Assembly: GCF_014268805.2 (NCBI RefSeq)
Contig: NZ_JABWRF020000003.1
Coordinates: forward strand, 23,501 to 87,500
Direction: 5' to 3'
DNA: 64,000 nt
Source of the DNA: Pseudomonas farsensis
Lineage (GTDB): Bacteria; Pseudomonadota; Gammaproteobacteria; Pseudomonadales; Pseudomonadaceae
Below, piece by piece: positions 9,056 to 17,668 of the stretch. The notes beneath the pieces were generated by a model, which did no database searches, was not told the DNA's origin, and was given only the letters and a program-made list of their open reading frames with translations. The translations under genes and the position numbers were made by a program. Each line of letters starts with the position of its first letter. Positions within the stretch are counted from its first letter, which is position 1.

Positions 9056-9253
9056 TCAACAGCACTTGGGGCCGGACTTGCCACCATAACGCGCTTCCTG
9101 GCGTTCACGGAAGAACGCCTCGTAGCTCATCACCGGCTTGTCCGGGTGGGTTTTCTGCATGTGCTCGACATAGTTGTCGTAGTCAGGCATGCCTACCATC
9201 AGGCGGGCCGCCTGACCCAGGTACTTACCCAGCCGACCCAGGTCGTTGAACAT
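9056..9253 (-). CDS. ybdD: YbdD/YjiX small CstA-associated protein
   Basis: 65 aa with the DUF466 signature: MVGMPDYDNYVEHM, HPDKPVMSYEAFFRERQ and a Cys-terminated tail GGKSGPKCC. In E. coli the homologous small proteins accompany CstA and BtsT transporters; the mechanism is not settled. The ATG at 9253 has AGAGGA upstream. It lies 13 nt after the cstA stop codon, consistent with one transcript. Confidence 0.93.
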   Translation of the reverse strand: MFNDLGRLGKYLGQAARLMVGMPDYDNYVEHMQKTHPDKPVMSYEAFFRERQEARYGGKSGPKCC

Positions 9254-9266
9254 TGCGGCAGTCCTC

Positions 9267-11333
9267 TCAAGCGTCCGGCAGAGCCTGGAACGGGGTTTCT
9301 TTATCGGTCCGTTCCTTGCGGCCCCAGGCGGCGTAGCCAACCTTGACGGCGAAGAACAGGATGCTGAACACCACCACCAGGAACAGGATGGTCAGGCCGG
9401 CGTTGGTGTAGGCGTTGAAGATCACGTGCTGCATCTGCCCGATATCCTTGGCCGGAGCCAGTACCTGGCCTGCGTCCAGCGCGGTGCGGTACTTGTTCGC
9501 CAGGGCCAGGAAGCCGACCGCAGGGTTGGGGTCGAACAGCTTGATCAGGCCAGCGAAGGTGGTGCAGATCAGCAGCCACACTGCCGGAACCAGAGTGACC
9601 CAGATGTAGCGCTGGCGCTTCATCTTGATCAGCACCACGGTACCGAGCATCAGGGCGATACCGGCCAGCATCTGGTTGGAGATGCCGAACAGTGGCCACA
9701 GGGTGTTGATGCCGCCCAGCGGGTCGATCACGCCTTGGTACAGCAGGTAGCCCCACATCGCCACGCAACCGGCGGTTGCCAACAGGTTGGCACCCCACGA
9801 TTCGGTGCGCTTGAGCGCAGGCACGAAGCTGCCGAGCAGGTCCTGCAGCATGAACCGCCCGGCACGTGTGCCAGCGTCTACCGCGGTCAGGATGAACAGC
9901 GCTTCGAACAGAATGGCGAAGTGGTACCAGAACGCCATGGTGTTCTCACCTGGCAGCACCTGGTGCAGGATCTGCGCGATACCCACCGCCAGTGTCGGCG
10001 CACCACCGGCACGGGCCAGGATGGTGTGCTCGCCGATATCACGGGCCACCGCCTCAAGCTGCTCGGGGGTAATCAGGAAGCCCCAGCTACTGACCGTCTG
10101 CGCCACCGACACCACGTCGCTGCCCACCACTGCGGCCGGGCTGTTCATGGCGAAGTACACGCCTGGCTCTATCACCGAAGCGGCAACCATGGCCATGATG
10201 GCGACGAACGACTCCATCAGCATGCCGCCGTAGCCGATGTAACGGGCGTTGGTTTCGTTGTCCAGCAGCTTGGGCGTGGTCCCCGAGGAGATCAGCGCGT
10301 GGAAGCCGGACACCGCACCACAGGCGATGGTGATAAACAGGAACGGGAACAGGGTGCCCTTCCAGACCGGGCCGGTACCGTCGGTGAACTGGGTCAGCGC
10401 CGGCATTTTCAGCTCAGGGGCGATGATCAAGATACCGATGGCAAGGCCGACGATGGTGCCGATCTTGAGGAAGGTCGACAGGTAGTCACGTGGCGCCAGC
10501 ACCAGCCACACCGGCAGCACGGCGGCGACGAAACCGTAGCCCACGAGCATCCAGGTGATCTGCACACCGGTGAAGGTGAATGCCGGGCCCCAGACCGGAT
10601 CCGCGGCAATCTGGCCCCCCAGCCAGATCGACAGCAGCAGCAAGACCACGCCGACCAGCGAGATTTCACCGATGCGGCCCGGGCGGATGTAGCGCATGTA
10701 AATGCCCATGAACATCGCGATCGGGATGGTCGCCATCACCGTGAACATGCCCCACGGGCTCTCGGCCAGGGCCTTGACCACGATCAGCGCCAGCACCGCG
10801 AGGATGATGATCATGATCAGGAAGCAGCCGAACAAGGCGATGGTGCCCGGAATGCGGCCCATCTCCTCGCGCACCATGTCGCCCAGCGAGCGGCCGTTGC
10901 GGCGGGTGGAGAGGAACAGGACCATGAAGTCCTGGACCGCGCCGGCCAGCACCACGCCTGCGATCAGCCACAGGGTGCCGGGCAGGTAGCCCATCTGCGC
11001 AGCAAGCACCGGGCCGACCAGCGGGCCGGCGCCAGCGATGGCGGCAAAGTGGTGGCCGAACAGGATGTGCTTGTTGGTCGGAACATAGTCCAGACCGTCG
11101 TTGTTGAGCACCGCGGGGGTTGCCCGACGGGGGTCGAGTTGCATCACCTTGGTGGCGATGAACAGGCTGTAGTAACGGTATGCGACCAGATAGATGGCCA
11201 CTGCCGCGACCACGATCCACAAGGCGTTGATGGCCTCACCGCGACGCAGGGCAACCACACCCAGCGCGCAGGCTCCTATGATCGCCAGTGCCAGCCACGG
11301 GATGTGGCGTAGCAGGCTGTTATTGTTGTTCAT
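9267..11333 (-). CDS. cstA: Carbon starvation protein CstA-family transporter (pyruvate/peptide-type)
   Basis: 688 aa, an inner-membrane protein with many hydrophobic helices throughout and the CstA core near the N-terminus (HFAAIAGAGPLVGPVLAAQMG). E. coli CstA and BtsT import pyruvate, and CstA also affects peptide use; which substrate applies here is inferred only by family. ATG 11333 begins MNNNNSLLRHIPW. The start-proximal AACAACAATAAC run is a candidate Hfq/Crc target (see 11319-11330). First gene of the cstA-ybdD-yjiA set, divergent from the LPMO gene. Confidence 0.94.
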   Translation of the reverse strand: MNNNNSLLRHIPWLALAIIGACALGVVALRRGEAINALWIVVAAVAIYLVAYRYYSLFIATKVMQLDPRRATPAVLNNDGLDYVPTNKHILFGHHFAAIAGAGPLVGPVLAAQMGYLPGTLWLIAGVVLAGAVQDFMVLFLSTRRNGRSLGDMVREEMGRIPGTIALFGCFLIMIIILAVLALIVVKALAESPWGMFTVMATIPIAMFMGIYMRYIRPGRIGEISLVGVVLLLLSIWLGGQIAADPVWGPAFTFTGVQITWMLVGYGFVAAVLPVWLVLAPRDYLSTFLKIGTIVGLAIGILIIAPELKMPALTQFTDGTGPVWKGTLFPFLFITIACGAVSGFHALISSGTTPKLLDNETNARYIGYGGMLMESFVAIMAMVAASVIEPGVYFAMNSPAAVVGSDVVSVAQTVSSWGFLITPEQLEAVARDIGEHTILARAGGAPTLAVGIAQILHQVLPGENTMAFWYHFAILFEALFILTAVDAGTRAGRFMLQDLLGSFVPALKRTESWGANLLATAGCVAMWGYLLYQGVIDPLGGINTLWPLFGISNQMLAGIALMLGTVVLIKMKRQRYIWVTLVPAVWLLICTTFAGLIKLFDPNPAVGFLALANKYRTALDAGQVLAPAKDIGQMQHVIFNAYTNAGLTILFLVVVFSILFFAVKVGYAAWGRKERTDKETPFQALPDA
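11319..11330 (-). promoter_or_regulatory. Candidate Hfq/Crc target at the cstA translation start
   Basis: On the minus strand AACAACAATAAC follows the ATG directly, giving four asparagine codons. It matches the AAnAAnAA consensus for Hfq/Crc translational repression in Pseudomonas. Motif seen; function inferred. Confidence 0.55.
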
Positions 11334-11477
11334 GGCATGCTTCCAGCTGATTGGTTGGAAAGGACTGCCCCCTGAGTCTAGGGCCTGCCTGCGCGCATTA
11401 CCATATTGAATTTCTTACACCCACCTCGACCGCCAGCACCCGCGCTAGAGCGGCATCGGCCATTGGATGGCGAGGCA

Positions 11478-11495
11478 CCTGACATTTTTGCCAGT
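11478..11495. promoter_or_regulatory. Dyad CTGACA-TTTT-TGCCAG upstream of the LPMO gene
   Basis: CCTGACATTTTTGCCAGT; the half sites CTGnCA/TGnCAG are inverted around TTTT. It ends 63 nt before the LPMO ATG. A copy with one difference in 18 nt sits at 48371-48388, 60 nt before the EF-Tu-like gene. Probably an operator or activator site for an unidentified regulator. Confidence 0.5.
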
Positions 11496-11558
11496 TGTGG
11501 GATCTTTTACGGTGACCGATCTTCAAGGCCCACCTATAGCATGCCAAGGATGACCACC

Positions 11559-12347
11559 ATGAACATGGTCTTGAGAAGCGCGATTGCCCTGCTCGCTGCC
11601 GGGCTCAGCCTGCCCGGCATGGCGGCGCCGGTAACGCCGATGCATGGCGCAATGGAAGTACCGGCGTCACGCCAATTGGCCTGCCACAAGGCTGGCGACT
11701 ACAACTGGCCGCTGGACGGTTCGGCGATCAAAAGCCCAGGCTGCCGCGCCGCCTACCAGCACGTATACAAAAAGTTCGACAATGACGCCTTGCAGGCGGT
11801 GTTCCAGTTCAACCAGTGGCACGAGGTGTCCAAGAACGTTTCGGACTACCGCAACATGGATGCGGTAAAGGCGGCCATTCCTGACGGCCAACTGTGCTCG
11901 GCGGGAAATCACGTCGACCCAGCCAAACGCAACGACTTGACCGCCTGGCTCAATAAGTTCAAGAGCCTCCTGTGGTTCCACGTGCTGGTCAACGACAAGA
12001 GCGGCCTGGACGTCGCAGCCGACTGGCAGGCCTACAATCTGCAAAAGGACGCCAACAACAAAGTGCAGATGCACTTCAAGATCATGGCCGAACACAACCC
12101 CAGCTACTGGGAAATCTATGTCTCCAAGGACGGCTATGACGCCAGCGCGCGGCCAATGAGGTGGGATGACCTGGAACTGGTTGCACAGATCGGCGACACC
12201 CAACCCAGCAATGGTTACTACCTGCTCGACGTAGACTTGAAGAACTACACCGGCAAGCGGGTCATCTATACCCGCTGGCAGCGCGACGATGCAGCAGGCG
12301 AAGGCTTCTATAACTGCAGCGACGTGAACATCGTCGCGGCTAAATAG
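11559..12347 (+). CDS. Secreted AA10-family lytic polysaccharide monooxygenase (chitin-binding type)
   Basis: 262 aa. A signal peptide (about residues 1-22) is followed by an AA10 domain resembling P. aeruginosa CbpD: MHGAMEVPASRQLAC, IPDGQLCSAGN, a second copper-ligand-type His179 in MAEHNPSYWEIY, and F250 in GEGFYNC at the usual axial position. These copper enzymes oxidatively cleave chitin or cellulose; CbpD is also a virulence factor. Oddity: His29, the first brace ligand, lies six residues after the best signal cleavage site (GMA|APVTPM), whereas active LPMOs need it at the mature N-terminus. Start ATG 11559 has AAGGA 8 nt upstream. Alone in its transcription unit; no CBM5/12 domain follows. 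Confidence 0.88.
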   Translation: MNMVLRSAIALLAAGLSLPGMAAPVTPMHGAMEVPASRQLACHKAGDYNWPLDGSAIKSPGCRAAYQHVYKKFDNDALQAVFQFNQWHEVSKNVSDYRNMDAVKAAIPDGQLCSAGNHVDPAKRNDLTAWLNKFKSLLWFHVLVNDKSGLDVAADWQAYNLQKDANNKVQMHFKIMAEHNPSYWEIYVSKDGYDASARPMRWDDLELVAQIGDTQPSNGYYLLDVDLKNYTGKRVIYTRWQRDDAAGEGFYNCSDVNIVAAK

Positions 12348-12417
12348 CCAGGCGCAAGGTCACGCCTGAGTGGTCATGGCTGGTCTATAGTCAGTGCAAC
12401 TGACCAGGGGCCTTGCC

Positions 12418-12789
12418 ATGACCACTCCATCCAACGAACGCCGCCGTTTCCAGCGTATCGACTTCGATGCCCCGACCGAATTGCGCCAGGGTGATCGGCG
12501 CTGGCAGGTGAACCTGCTGGACGTCTCGCTCAAAGGCCTGTTGGTGGAACGCCCGGCGCGCTGGGATGCCGACCTGAGCCAGGACTTCGAGGCGGTCATC
12601 CACCTGAGTGACAAGCGCTCGGAGGTACGCATGCAGGTCGAGCTGCGCCATGAAGAACCCGAACGCCTGGGCTTTTTCTGCCTGCATATAGATGTCGACT
12701 CGATGACCCACCTGCACCGTTTGGTGGAGCTGAACCTGGCCGACAGCACCGAAATGATGCGTGAGCTGCGGCAATTGATCGAAGATTGA
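12418..12789 (+). CDS. PilZ-domain c-di-GMP-binding protein
   Basis: 123 aa, essentially a single PilZ domain: arginine motif ERRRFQRIDFD (residues about 7-17) and DVSLKGLLVE, matching the RxxxR and D/NxSxxG ligand-binding signatures. A soluble c-di-GMP receptor whose target is unknown. It fits a window carrying two c-di-GMP-synthesis genes. ATG 12418 follows AGGGG; an in-frame upstream ATG at 12394 has no ribosome binding site. 70 nt after the LPMO gene on the same strand, so co-transcription is possible but not shown. Confidence 0.9.
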   Translation: MTTPSNERRRFQRIDFDAPTELRQGDRRWQVNLLDVSLKGLLVERPARWDADLSQDFEAVIHLSDKRSEVRMQVELRHEEPERLGFFCLHIDVDSMTHLHRLVELNLADSTEMMRELRQLIED

Positions 12790-12971
12790 AATCTCTTAGC
12801 CTGCTAAGCAAACCCCCGCCAAAGTGTTTCCTGACTACTCAGACAGCTTACATCCGGCTGGCTGACGGGTTGTACACACACATCTAGTACCGAATTCATC
12901 AAGTTGGAACGCATTCTGCATCCAGGCACCACGTCAATGGAGGCGCGCGCGTGCTCGTTACAATCAAAAAC

Positions 12972-12981
12972 TTGTATACAA
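12972..12981. promoter_or_regulatory. TTGTATACAA palindrome upstream of the NCS2 permease
   Basis: A perfect 10-bp palindrome 69 nt before the permease ATG in a 261-nt intergenic region. It resembles the ATTGTATACAAT-type operators of GntR/FCD regulators of nucleobase and acid catabolism. The regulator is not encoded nearby, so this is inference. Confidence 0.4.
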
Positions 12982-13025
12982 TTTCGATAGCAATCGAATG
13001 CACTCCTTGCCTACAGTAGTTCGAC

Positions 13026-13033
13026 AACAATAA
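13026..13033 (+). promoter_or_regulatory. Candidate Hfq/Crc motif before the NCS2 permease start
   Basis: AACAATAA (AAnAAnAA) in the 5' leader, 17 nt before the ATG and just upstream of the GAGAG ribosome binding site. Confidence 0.4.
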
Positions 13034-13050
13034 ATTCGAGAGCCTGCTCC

Positions 13051-14568
13051 ATGACTACGTCCACCAGCACGTCTCCTACGCCGCGCCCAGAGGATGAAAA
13101 CCTCGGCCTCGGCGCCAACCTGGCCTATGGCCTGCAGCATGTTCTGACCATGTACGGCGGCATCGTTGCAGTGCCGCTGATTCTCGGCCAAGCCGCAGGG
13201 CTTGGGCCGGCTGAGATCGGCCTGCTGATCGCCGCGTCGTTGTTTGCCGGGGGCCTTGCGACCCTGCTGCAAACCCTCGGCCTGCCGTTCTTCGGCTGTC
13301 AGCTGCCGTTGGTACAAGGGGTGTCGTTCGCCGGAGTGGCGACCATGGGTGCAATCATCAGCAGCGAAGGCGGCGGTGGCTTGCAGGGCGTACTGGGCGC
13401 GGTCATGGCGGCTTCGTTGATCGGTTTTCTGATCACCCCAGTGTTCTCGCGCATTACCAAGTTCTTCCCACCACTGGTAACCGGCATCGTCATCACCACC
13501 ATCGGCCTGACCCTGATGCCGGTGGCCGCACGCTGGGTGATGGGTGGCAACAGCGCATCGCCGGAATTCGGCAGCGTGGCCAATATCGGCCTGGCCGGGC
13601 TGACCTTTGCCATCGTGCTGTTGCTGAGTAAATTGGGCAACGCAGCCATTTCACGCCTGTCGATCCTGCTGGCGATGGTGGTCGGCACCCTGATCGCCTG
13701 GTCCCTGGGCATGGCCGACTTCAGCAAGGTCAGCGAGGGCCCGATGTTCGCCTTCCCCACGCCGTTCCATTTCGGCATGCCAACGTTCCACATCGCAGCC
13801 ATCCTGTCGATGTGCATCGTGATCATGGTGACGCTGGTGGAAACTTCGGCGGACATTCTGGCGGTCGGTGACATCATCGACACCAAGGTCGATTCCAAGC
13901 GCCTGGGCGATGGCCTGCGCGCCGACATGGCATCGAGCATGCTGGCGCCGATCTTCGGCTCGTTCACCCAGAGCGCATTCGCCCAGAACGTAGGCTTGGT
14001 GGCAGTGACCGGGGTCAAGAGCCGCTATGTGGTGGCCACCGGCGGGGTCATTCTGGTGGTGCTCGGCCTGCTGCCGGTCATGGGCCGGATCATCGCCGCT
14101 GTACCCACGCCAGTGCTGGGCGGCGCCGGCATCGTGCTGTTCGGCACGGTCGCGGCCAGTGGCATCCGCACCCTGAGCAAGGTCAGCTACAAGAACAACG
14201 TCAACCTGATCATCGTGGCGGCCTCATTGGGCTTCGGCATGATCCCCATCGCTGCCCCGACCTTCTACCACAACTTCCCTAACTGGTTCGAAACCATCTT
14301 CCACTCCGGTATCAGCTCGGCGGCGATCATGGCCATATTGCTGAACCTGATGTTCAACCACTTCACCACCGGCAACTCGGAAAACCAATCCGTTTTCGCC
14401 GCGGCCTACGAGCGCACCATCCAGTACTCCGACATCTCGGCACTGCGCGACGGCGATTACTTCAAGGACGGCAAGTTGTTCGATGCCGAGGGTAATGAAG
14501 TGCCGGTACTGGAGCTGGACGAGCAAGGTAACCAGGCGCCCCGGCGCAAGGCGGTGGCCGAGCACTGA
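13051..14568 (+). CDS. NCS2-family xanthine/uric acid/uracil permease
   Basis: 505-aa inner-membrane transporter of the nucleobase-ascorbate family. It has a QH pair in the first helix (GLQHVLTMYGG) and the family signature FAQNVGLVAVTGVKSRYV, where the Lys/Arg side resembles bacterial xanthine/uric-acid carriers rather than uracil-only UraA. A hydrophilic C-terminal tail of about 60 residues (YFKDGKLFDAEGNEVPVLEL...) is typical of the pseudomonad branch. ATG 13051 is preceded by GAGAG. The substrate is inferred as xanthine-type. The terminator at 14592 ends the unit. Confidence 0.9.
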   Translation: MTTSTSTSPTPRPEDENLGLGANLAYGLQHVLTMYGGIVAVPLILGQAAGLGPAEIGLLIAASLFAGGLATLLQTLGLPFFGCQLPLVQGVSFAGVATMGAIISSEGGGGLQGVLGAVMAASLIGFLITPVFSRITKFFPPLVTGIVITTIGLTLMPVAARWVMGGNSASPEFGSVANIGLAGLTFAIVLLLSKLGNAAISRLSILLAMVVGTLIAWSLGMADFSKVSEGPMFAFPTPFHFGMPTFHIAAILSMCIVIMVTLVETSADILAVGDIIDTKVDSKRLGDGLRADMASSMLAPIFGSFTQSAFAQNVGLVAVTGVKSRYVVATGGVILVVLGLLPVMGRIIAAVPTPVLGGAGIVLFGTVAASGIRTLSKVSYKNNVNLIIVAASLGFGMIPIAAPTFYHNFPNWFETIFHSGISSAAIMAILLNLMFNHFTTGNSENQSVFAAAYERTIQYSDISALRDGDYFKDGKLFDAEGNEVPVLELDEQGNQAPRRKAVAEH

Positions 14569-14591
14569 CTGCTGATCGAGGCAGTCAACGC

Positions 14592-14626
14592 AGGGCAGCC
14601 GACGCGCATCGTCGGCTGCCCTTTTT
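14592..14626. terminator. Bidirectional terminator between the NCS2 permease and radA
   Basis: A perfect 13-bp stem (AGGGCAGCCGACG / CGTCGGCTGCCCT) with a 5-nt loop and a following T run, placed between convergent genes. Confidence 0.9.
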
Positions 14627-14627
14627 G

Positions 14628-15995
14628 CTACTCGAACAACGCATCCAGCGCCTGTTCCAGCCGGGTTACTGCAATCACCTGCAAGCCTGCCGGCGATTCC
14701 TTGGGGGCGTTGCCCTTGGGTACGATGGCGCGTTTGAAGCCGTGCTTGGCGGCCTCTTTAAGGCGCTCCTGGCCGCTGGGCACCGGGCGCACTTCGCCAG
14801 ACAGACCGATTTCGCCGAACACCAGCAGGTCATGGGCCAGCGGCCGGTTGCGCAGGCTCGACATCACTGCCGCCAGCAGCGCCAGGTCAGAGGCGGTCTC
14901 CAGCACCTTGACGCCGCCGACCACGTTGAGGAAAACGTCCTGGTCGTGGGTGGGGATTCCGCCATGGCGATGCAGCACCGCCAGCAACATGGCCAGGCGG
15001 TTCTGATCAAGGCCCAGGGTGACCCGGCGTGGGTTGGCCAGATGGCTGTCGTCGACCAGCGCCTGAACCTCCACCAGCATTGGCCGGGTGCCTTCCCAAG
15101 TGGCCATCACCACACTGCCGGGTACTTCTTCCTGGGTGCGGTTGAGGAAGATGGCCGAGGGGTTGGACACCTCCTTGAGGCCACGGTCAGTCATGCCGAA
15201 CACGCCCAGCTCGTTGACCGCGCCGAAGCGGTTTTTCACAGCCCGCAGCAAACGCAGACGCCCGTCCGACTCACCCTCGAAATACAGCACGGTATCGACC
15301 ATGTGCTCAAGCACGCGCGGCCCGGCCAGCGAGCCTTCTTTGGTGACATGGCCAACCAGGAAGATCGCCGTGCCGCTCTGCTTGGCGTAGCGCACCAGCA
15401 ACGCAGTGCTCTCGCGCACCTGCGCCACGCCACCAGGCGCAGATTGCAACTGCTCGGTAAAGATGGTCTGGATCGAGTCGATCACCATGACCCGGGGTTT
15501 TTCCTGGCGGGCGGTGGCGATGATGGTTTCGATGCAGGTTTCGGTCATCACCTTGAGCTTGTCCTGGGGCAGGCCCAGGCGCCGCGAGCGCATGGCCACC
15601 TGTTGCTGCGACTCTTCGCCAGTGACGTACAACGCCGGCATTTGCGTGGCGATGTTGCACAGGGTCTGCAGCAGGATGGTCGATTTGCCGATACCTGGGT
15701 CGCCGCCAATCAGCACCACCGAACCGTCGACCAGGCCGCCGCCGAGCACCCGGTCCAGCTCGCCGCTGCTGGTGCTGAAACGTGGGATTTCCTCGACGCT
15801 GACTTCGGCCAGGGTCTTGAGCTGGGCCTGTTGCCCGGTCCAGCCGGCGCGCCCGCTGGGGGCGGCAGCGCCACCGCTTTCGATCATGGTTTCGACCAGG
15901 GTATTCCAGGCCCCGCAGTCGGCGCACTGGCCAGCCCATTTGGGGAAGGTCGCGCCGCACTCGGTGCAGCCATACAAGCGCTTGGCCTTGGCCAT
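14628..15995 (-). CDS. radA: DNA repair protein RadA (Sms)
   Basis: 455 aa, a RecA-like ATPase that drives branch migration during recombination and helps process intermediates. The N-terminal zinc finger has C10, C13, C24 and C27 (YGCTECG...CADCG). Walker A GDPGIGKST, the RadA-specific KNRFG motif and a C-terminal Lon-protease-like domain (PLAHDLLVFGEIGLSGEVRPV) are all present. ATG 15995 has AGGAG at the right spacing; longer frames upstream are rejected. Confidence 0.97.
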   Translation of the reverse strand: MAKAKRLYGCTECGATFPKWAGQCADCGAWNTLVETMIESGGAAAPSGRAGWTGQQAQLKTLAEVSVEEIPRFSTSSGELDRVLGGGLVDGSVVLIGGDPGIGKSTILLQTLCNIATQMPALYVTGEESQQQVAMRSRRLGLPQDKLKVMTETCIETIIATARQEKPRVMVIDSIQTIFTEQLQSAPGGVAQVRESTALLVRYAKQSGTAIFLVGHVTKEGSLAGPRVLEHMVDTVLYFEGESDGRLRLLRAVKNRFGAVNELGVFGMTDRGLKEVSNPSAIFLNRTQEEVPGSVVMATWEGTRPMLVEVQALVDDSHLANPRRVTLGLDQNRLAMLLAVLHRHGGIPTHDQDVFLNVVGGVKVLETASDLALLAAVMSSLRNRPLAHDLLVFGEIGLSGEVRPVPSGQERLKEAAKHGFKRAIVPKGNAPKESPAGLQVIAVTRLEQALDALFE

Positions 15996-16175
15996 GGACG
16001 GGGTACTCCTGGAAAAAACCGCCATGATAGCCGAACCGCAGGTGCTCACGGGCGCCCTGGGATGCGACAAAACTATTCGGTCTAACCGAAGTCAACAGCC
16101 CTGTATCCAGCGCATGAAGCGTCACAGTGGCTTACACTGCGTTTACCTCACCATTTGTTACAAGGAAAATCCAAC

Positions 16176-16586
16176 ATGGGCGTGCTCAGTGAGTTCAAGG
16201 CCTTCGCGGTCAAGGGCAATGTGGTCGATATGGCCGTGGGTATCATTATCGGCGCGGCCTTCGGCAAGATCGTCTCATCGTTCGTGGGCGATGTGGTCAT
16301 GCCGCCACTGGGCCTGTTGATCGGCGGTGTCGACTTCAGCGACCTGGCGGTAGTGCTCAAGCCCGCCGCAGGCGATGTGCCGGCAGTGGTGCTGGCCTAC
16401 GGCAAGTTCATCCAGACGGTGATCGACTTCGTGATCGTTGCCTTCGCCATTTTCATGGGCGTAAAAGCCATCAACCGCCTCAAGCGCGAGGAGGCCGTGG
16501 CCCCCAGCGCACCGCCAGTACCGACCCCACAGGAAACCCTCCTGACCGAGATTCGCGACCTCCTCAAGCACCAGCAGCAGAAATAA
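16176..16586 (+). CDS. mscL: Large-conductance mechanosensitive channel MscL
   Basis: 136 aa, an inner-membrane homopentameric channel that opens at high membrane tension to save cells from osmotic downshock. It has the N-terminal amphipathic helix and TM1 (MGVLSEFKAFAVKGNVVDMA, VGIIIGAAFGKIVSSFV), a periplasmic loop, TM2 (IDFVIVAFAIFMGVKAINRL) and a cytoplasmic bundle helix (TLLTEIRDLL). AAGGA precedes ATG 16176. A terminator lies 27 nt downstream. Confidence 0.98.
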   Translation: MGVLSEFKAFAVKGNVVDMAVGIIIGAAFGKIVSSFVGDVVMPPLGLLIGGVDFSDLAVVLKPAAGDVPAVVLAYGKFIQTVIDFVIVAFAIFMGVKAINRLKREEAVAPSAPPVPTPQETLLTEIRDLLKHQQQK

Positions 16587-16612
16587 GCGGCAAGCTTCGG
16601 GCTGCAAGCGAC

Positions 16613-16663
16613 AAGAAAAAGCCGGACCGCAGTTGCTGACAAAGCGCGGCCCGGCTTTTTCTT
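16613..16663. terminator. Bidirectional terminator between mscL and fpr
   Basis: AAGAAAAAGCCGG / CCGGCTTTTTCTT arms with A-tract and T-tract on either side, between convergent genes. It is nested in a wider imperfect repeat of GCAAGCTT/AAGCTTGC elements (16600-16680). Confidence 0.85.
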
Positions 16664-16682
16664 GCAGCTTGCAGCTTGCCTT

Positions 16683-17459
16683 CTACCAGTAGTTCTCGAC
16701 GGCCACTTGGCCGGGGCGTTTGCTCAGGCTCAGTTGCAGGTCTCGGGCCTTCAGCACTTGGCGCGTCTCATCGATCATCTGCGGGTTGCCGCAGAGCATC
16801 ACCCGCGAATGCTCCGGCGACAGCTCAAGCCCGGCCGCCTTCTCTAACTCGCCGGTTTCAATCAATGTGGTAATACGCGCATTCAGCGCCCCAGGGTGCG
16901 CCTCGCGGGTGACCACCGGGATGAACTGCAACTTGCCGGCGAATTCGGCCAGGTAGTCGCGCTGCTCAAGCTCGGCGATTTCCTGCTCGTAGGCCAGTTC
17001 CTGGGCTTCGCGCACCGAATACACAAGCTTGATGTTATCGAAACGCTCCCAGGCTTCGAAGTCCTGCAAGATCGACATGAACGGTGCAATACCGGTACCT
17101 GTGGCCAGCAACCACAGATCGCGGCCGCCGACGAAACGGTCCAGGGTCAGGTAGCCGAACGCCTGGCGGTCGATCAGCAAGGTATCGCCCTGCCCCAGGC
17201 GGCTCAACTCGCTGGTGAACTCGCCGCCGGGCACCACGATGGAGAAGAAGTCCAGATATTCATCGTGGGGGGCGCTGACCATAGAATACGCCCGCCACAC
17301 CACGCTGCCATCCGCCTTGGTCACACCCAGACGGGCGAACTGGCCAGCGCGAAAACGGAAACCGCTGTCACGGCTGACGCGCAGGCTGAACAGGTTCGGC
17401 GTCAGGGGCTGGACATCGAGCAGAGTCTGGCGGGTGAACTTGTCGGCACTGGCGGTCAT
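16683..17459 (-). CDS. fpr: Ferredoxin/flavodoxin-NADP+ reductase
   Basis: 258-aa FAD enzyme moving electrons between NADPH and ferredoxin or flavodoxin. It has the FAD-binding RAYSMVSAP motif, the NADP-binding ATGTGIAPFMSIL and CGNPQM motifs and the short C-terminus VENYW of subclass IA bacterial reductases. P. putida has two such genes. This one lies next to mscL and ppoR rather than next to finR, so it is probably the osmotic/iron-linked FprB type (from memory). ATG 17459 follows AGGAG. Divergent from ppoR across 209 nt. Confidence 0.94.
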   Translation of the reverse strand: MTASADKFTRQTLLDVQPLTPNLFSLRVSRDSGFRFRAGQFARLGVTKADGSVVWRAYSMVSAPHDEYLDFFSIVVPGGEFTSELSRLGQGDTLLIDRQAFGYLTLDRFVGGRDLWLLATGTGIAPFMSILQDFEAWERFDNIKLVYSVREAQELAYEQEIAELEQRDYLAEFAGKLQFIPVVTREAHPGALNARITTLIETGELEKAAGLELSPEHSRVMLCGNPQMIDETRQVLKARDLQLSLSKRPGQVAVENYW

Positions 17460-17547
17460 TTCGGGCTCCTGGAATCAGATGCGCCAAGTGTCGCGCAAAG
17501 CGCCGCAGATAAACACCGCCGGTTTGTAAGGCATCGCGCGAACACGC

Positions 17548-17584
17548 GTTTTTGCTAAAGAAGAGTAAGGGCTATAGCAAAAAA
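17548..17584. promoter_or_regulatory. Dyad TTTTTGCTA-N17-TAGCAAAAA in the fpr/ppoR divergent region
   Basis: A ten-base arm GTTTTTGCTA pairs with TAGCAAAAA(A) 17 nt later. It is the only clear symmetry in the gap and is suited to a dimeric regulator acting on one or both divergent genes. No known box is matched. Confidence 0.35.
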
Positions 17585-17668
17585 AACGAGCAGCCGATCA
17601 CGACTTTTCCTACACTTCGCTCGTGCAGCATGGAAATTGGATCCACAGCGATCAATGGAGTTTCACCG

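Noticed and set aside
17552..17668. N-terminal extension of ppoR
   Set aside because: The extension is Lys/Ser/Thr-rich, lacks a ribosome binding site and runs through the dyad; ATG 17669 has GGAG at correct spacing and gives the normal LuxR length.
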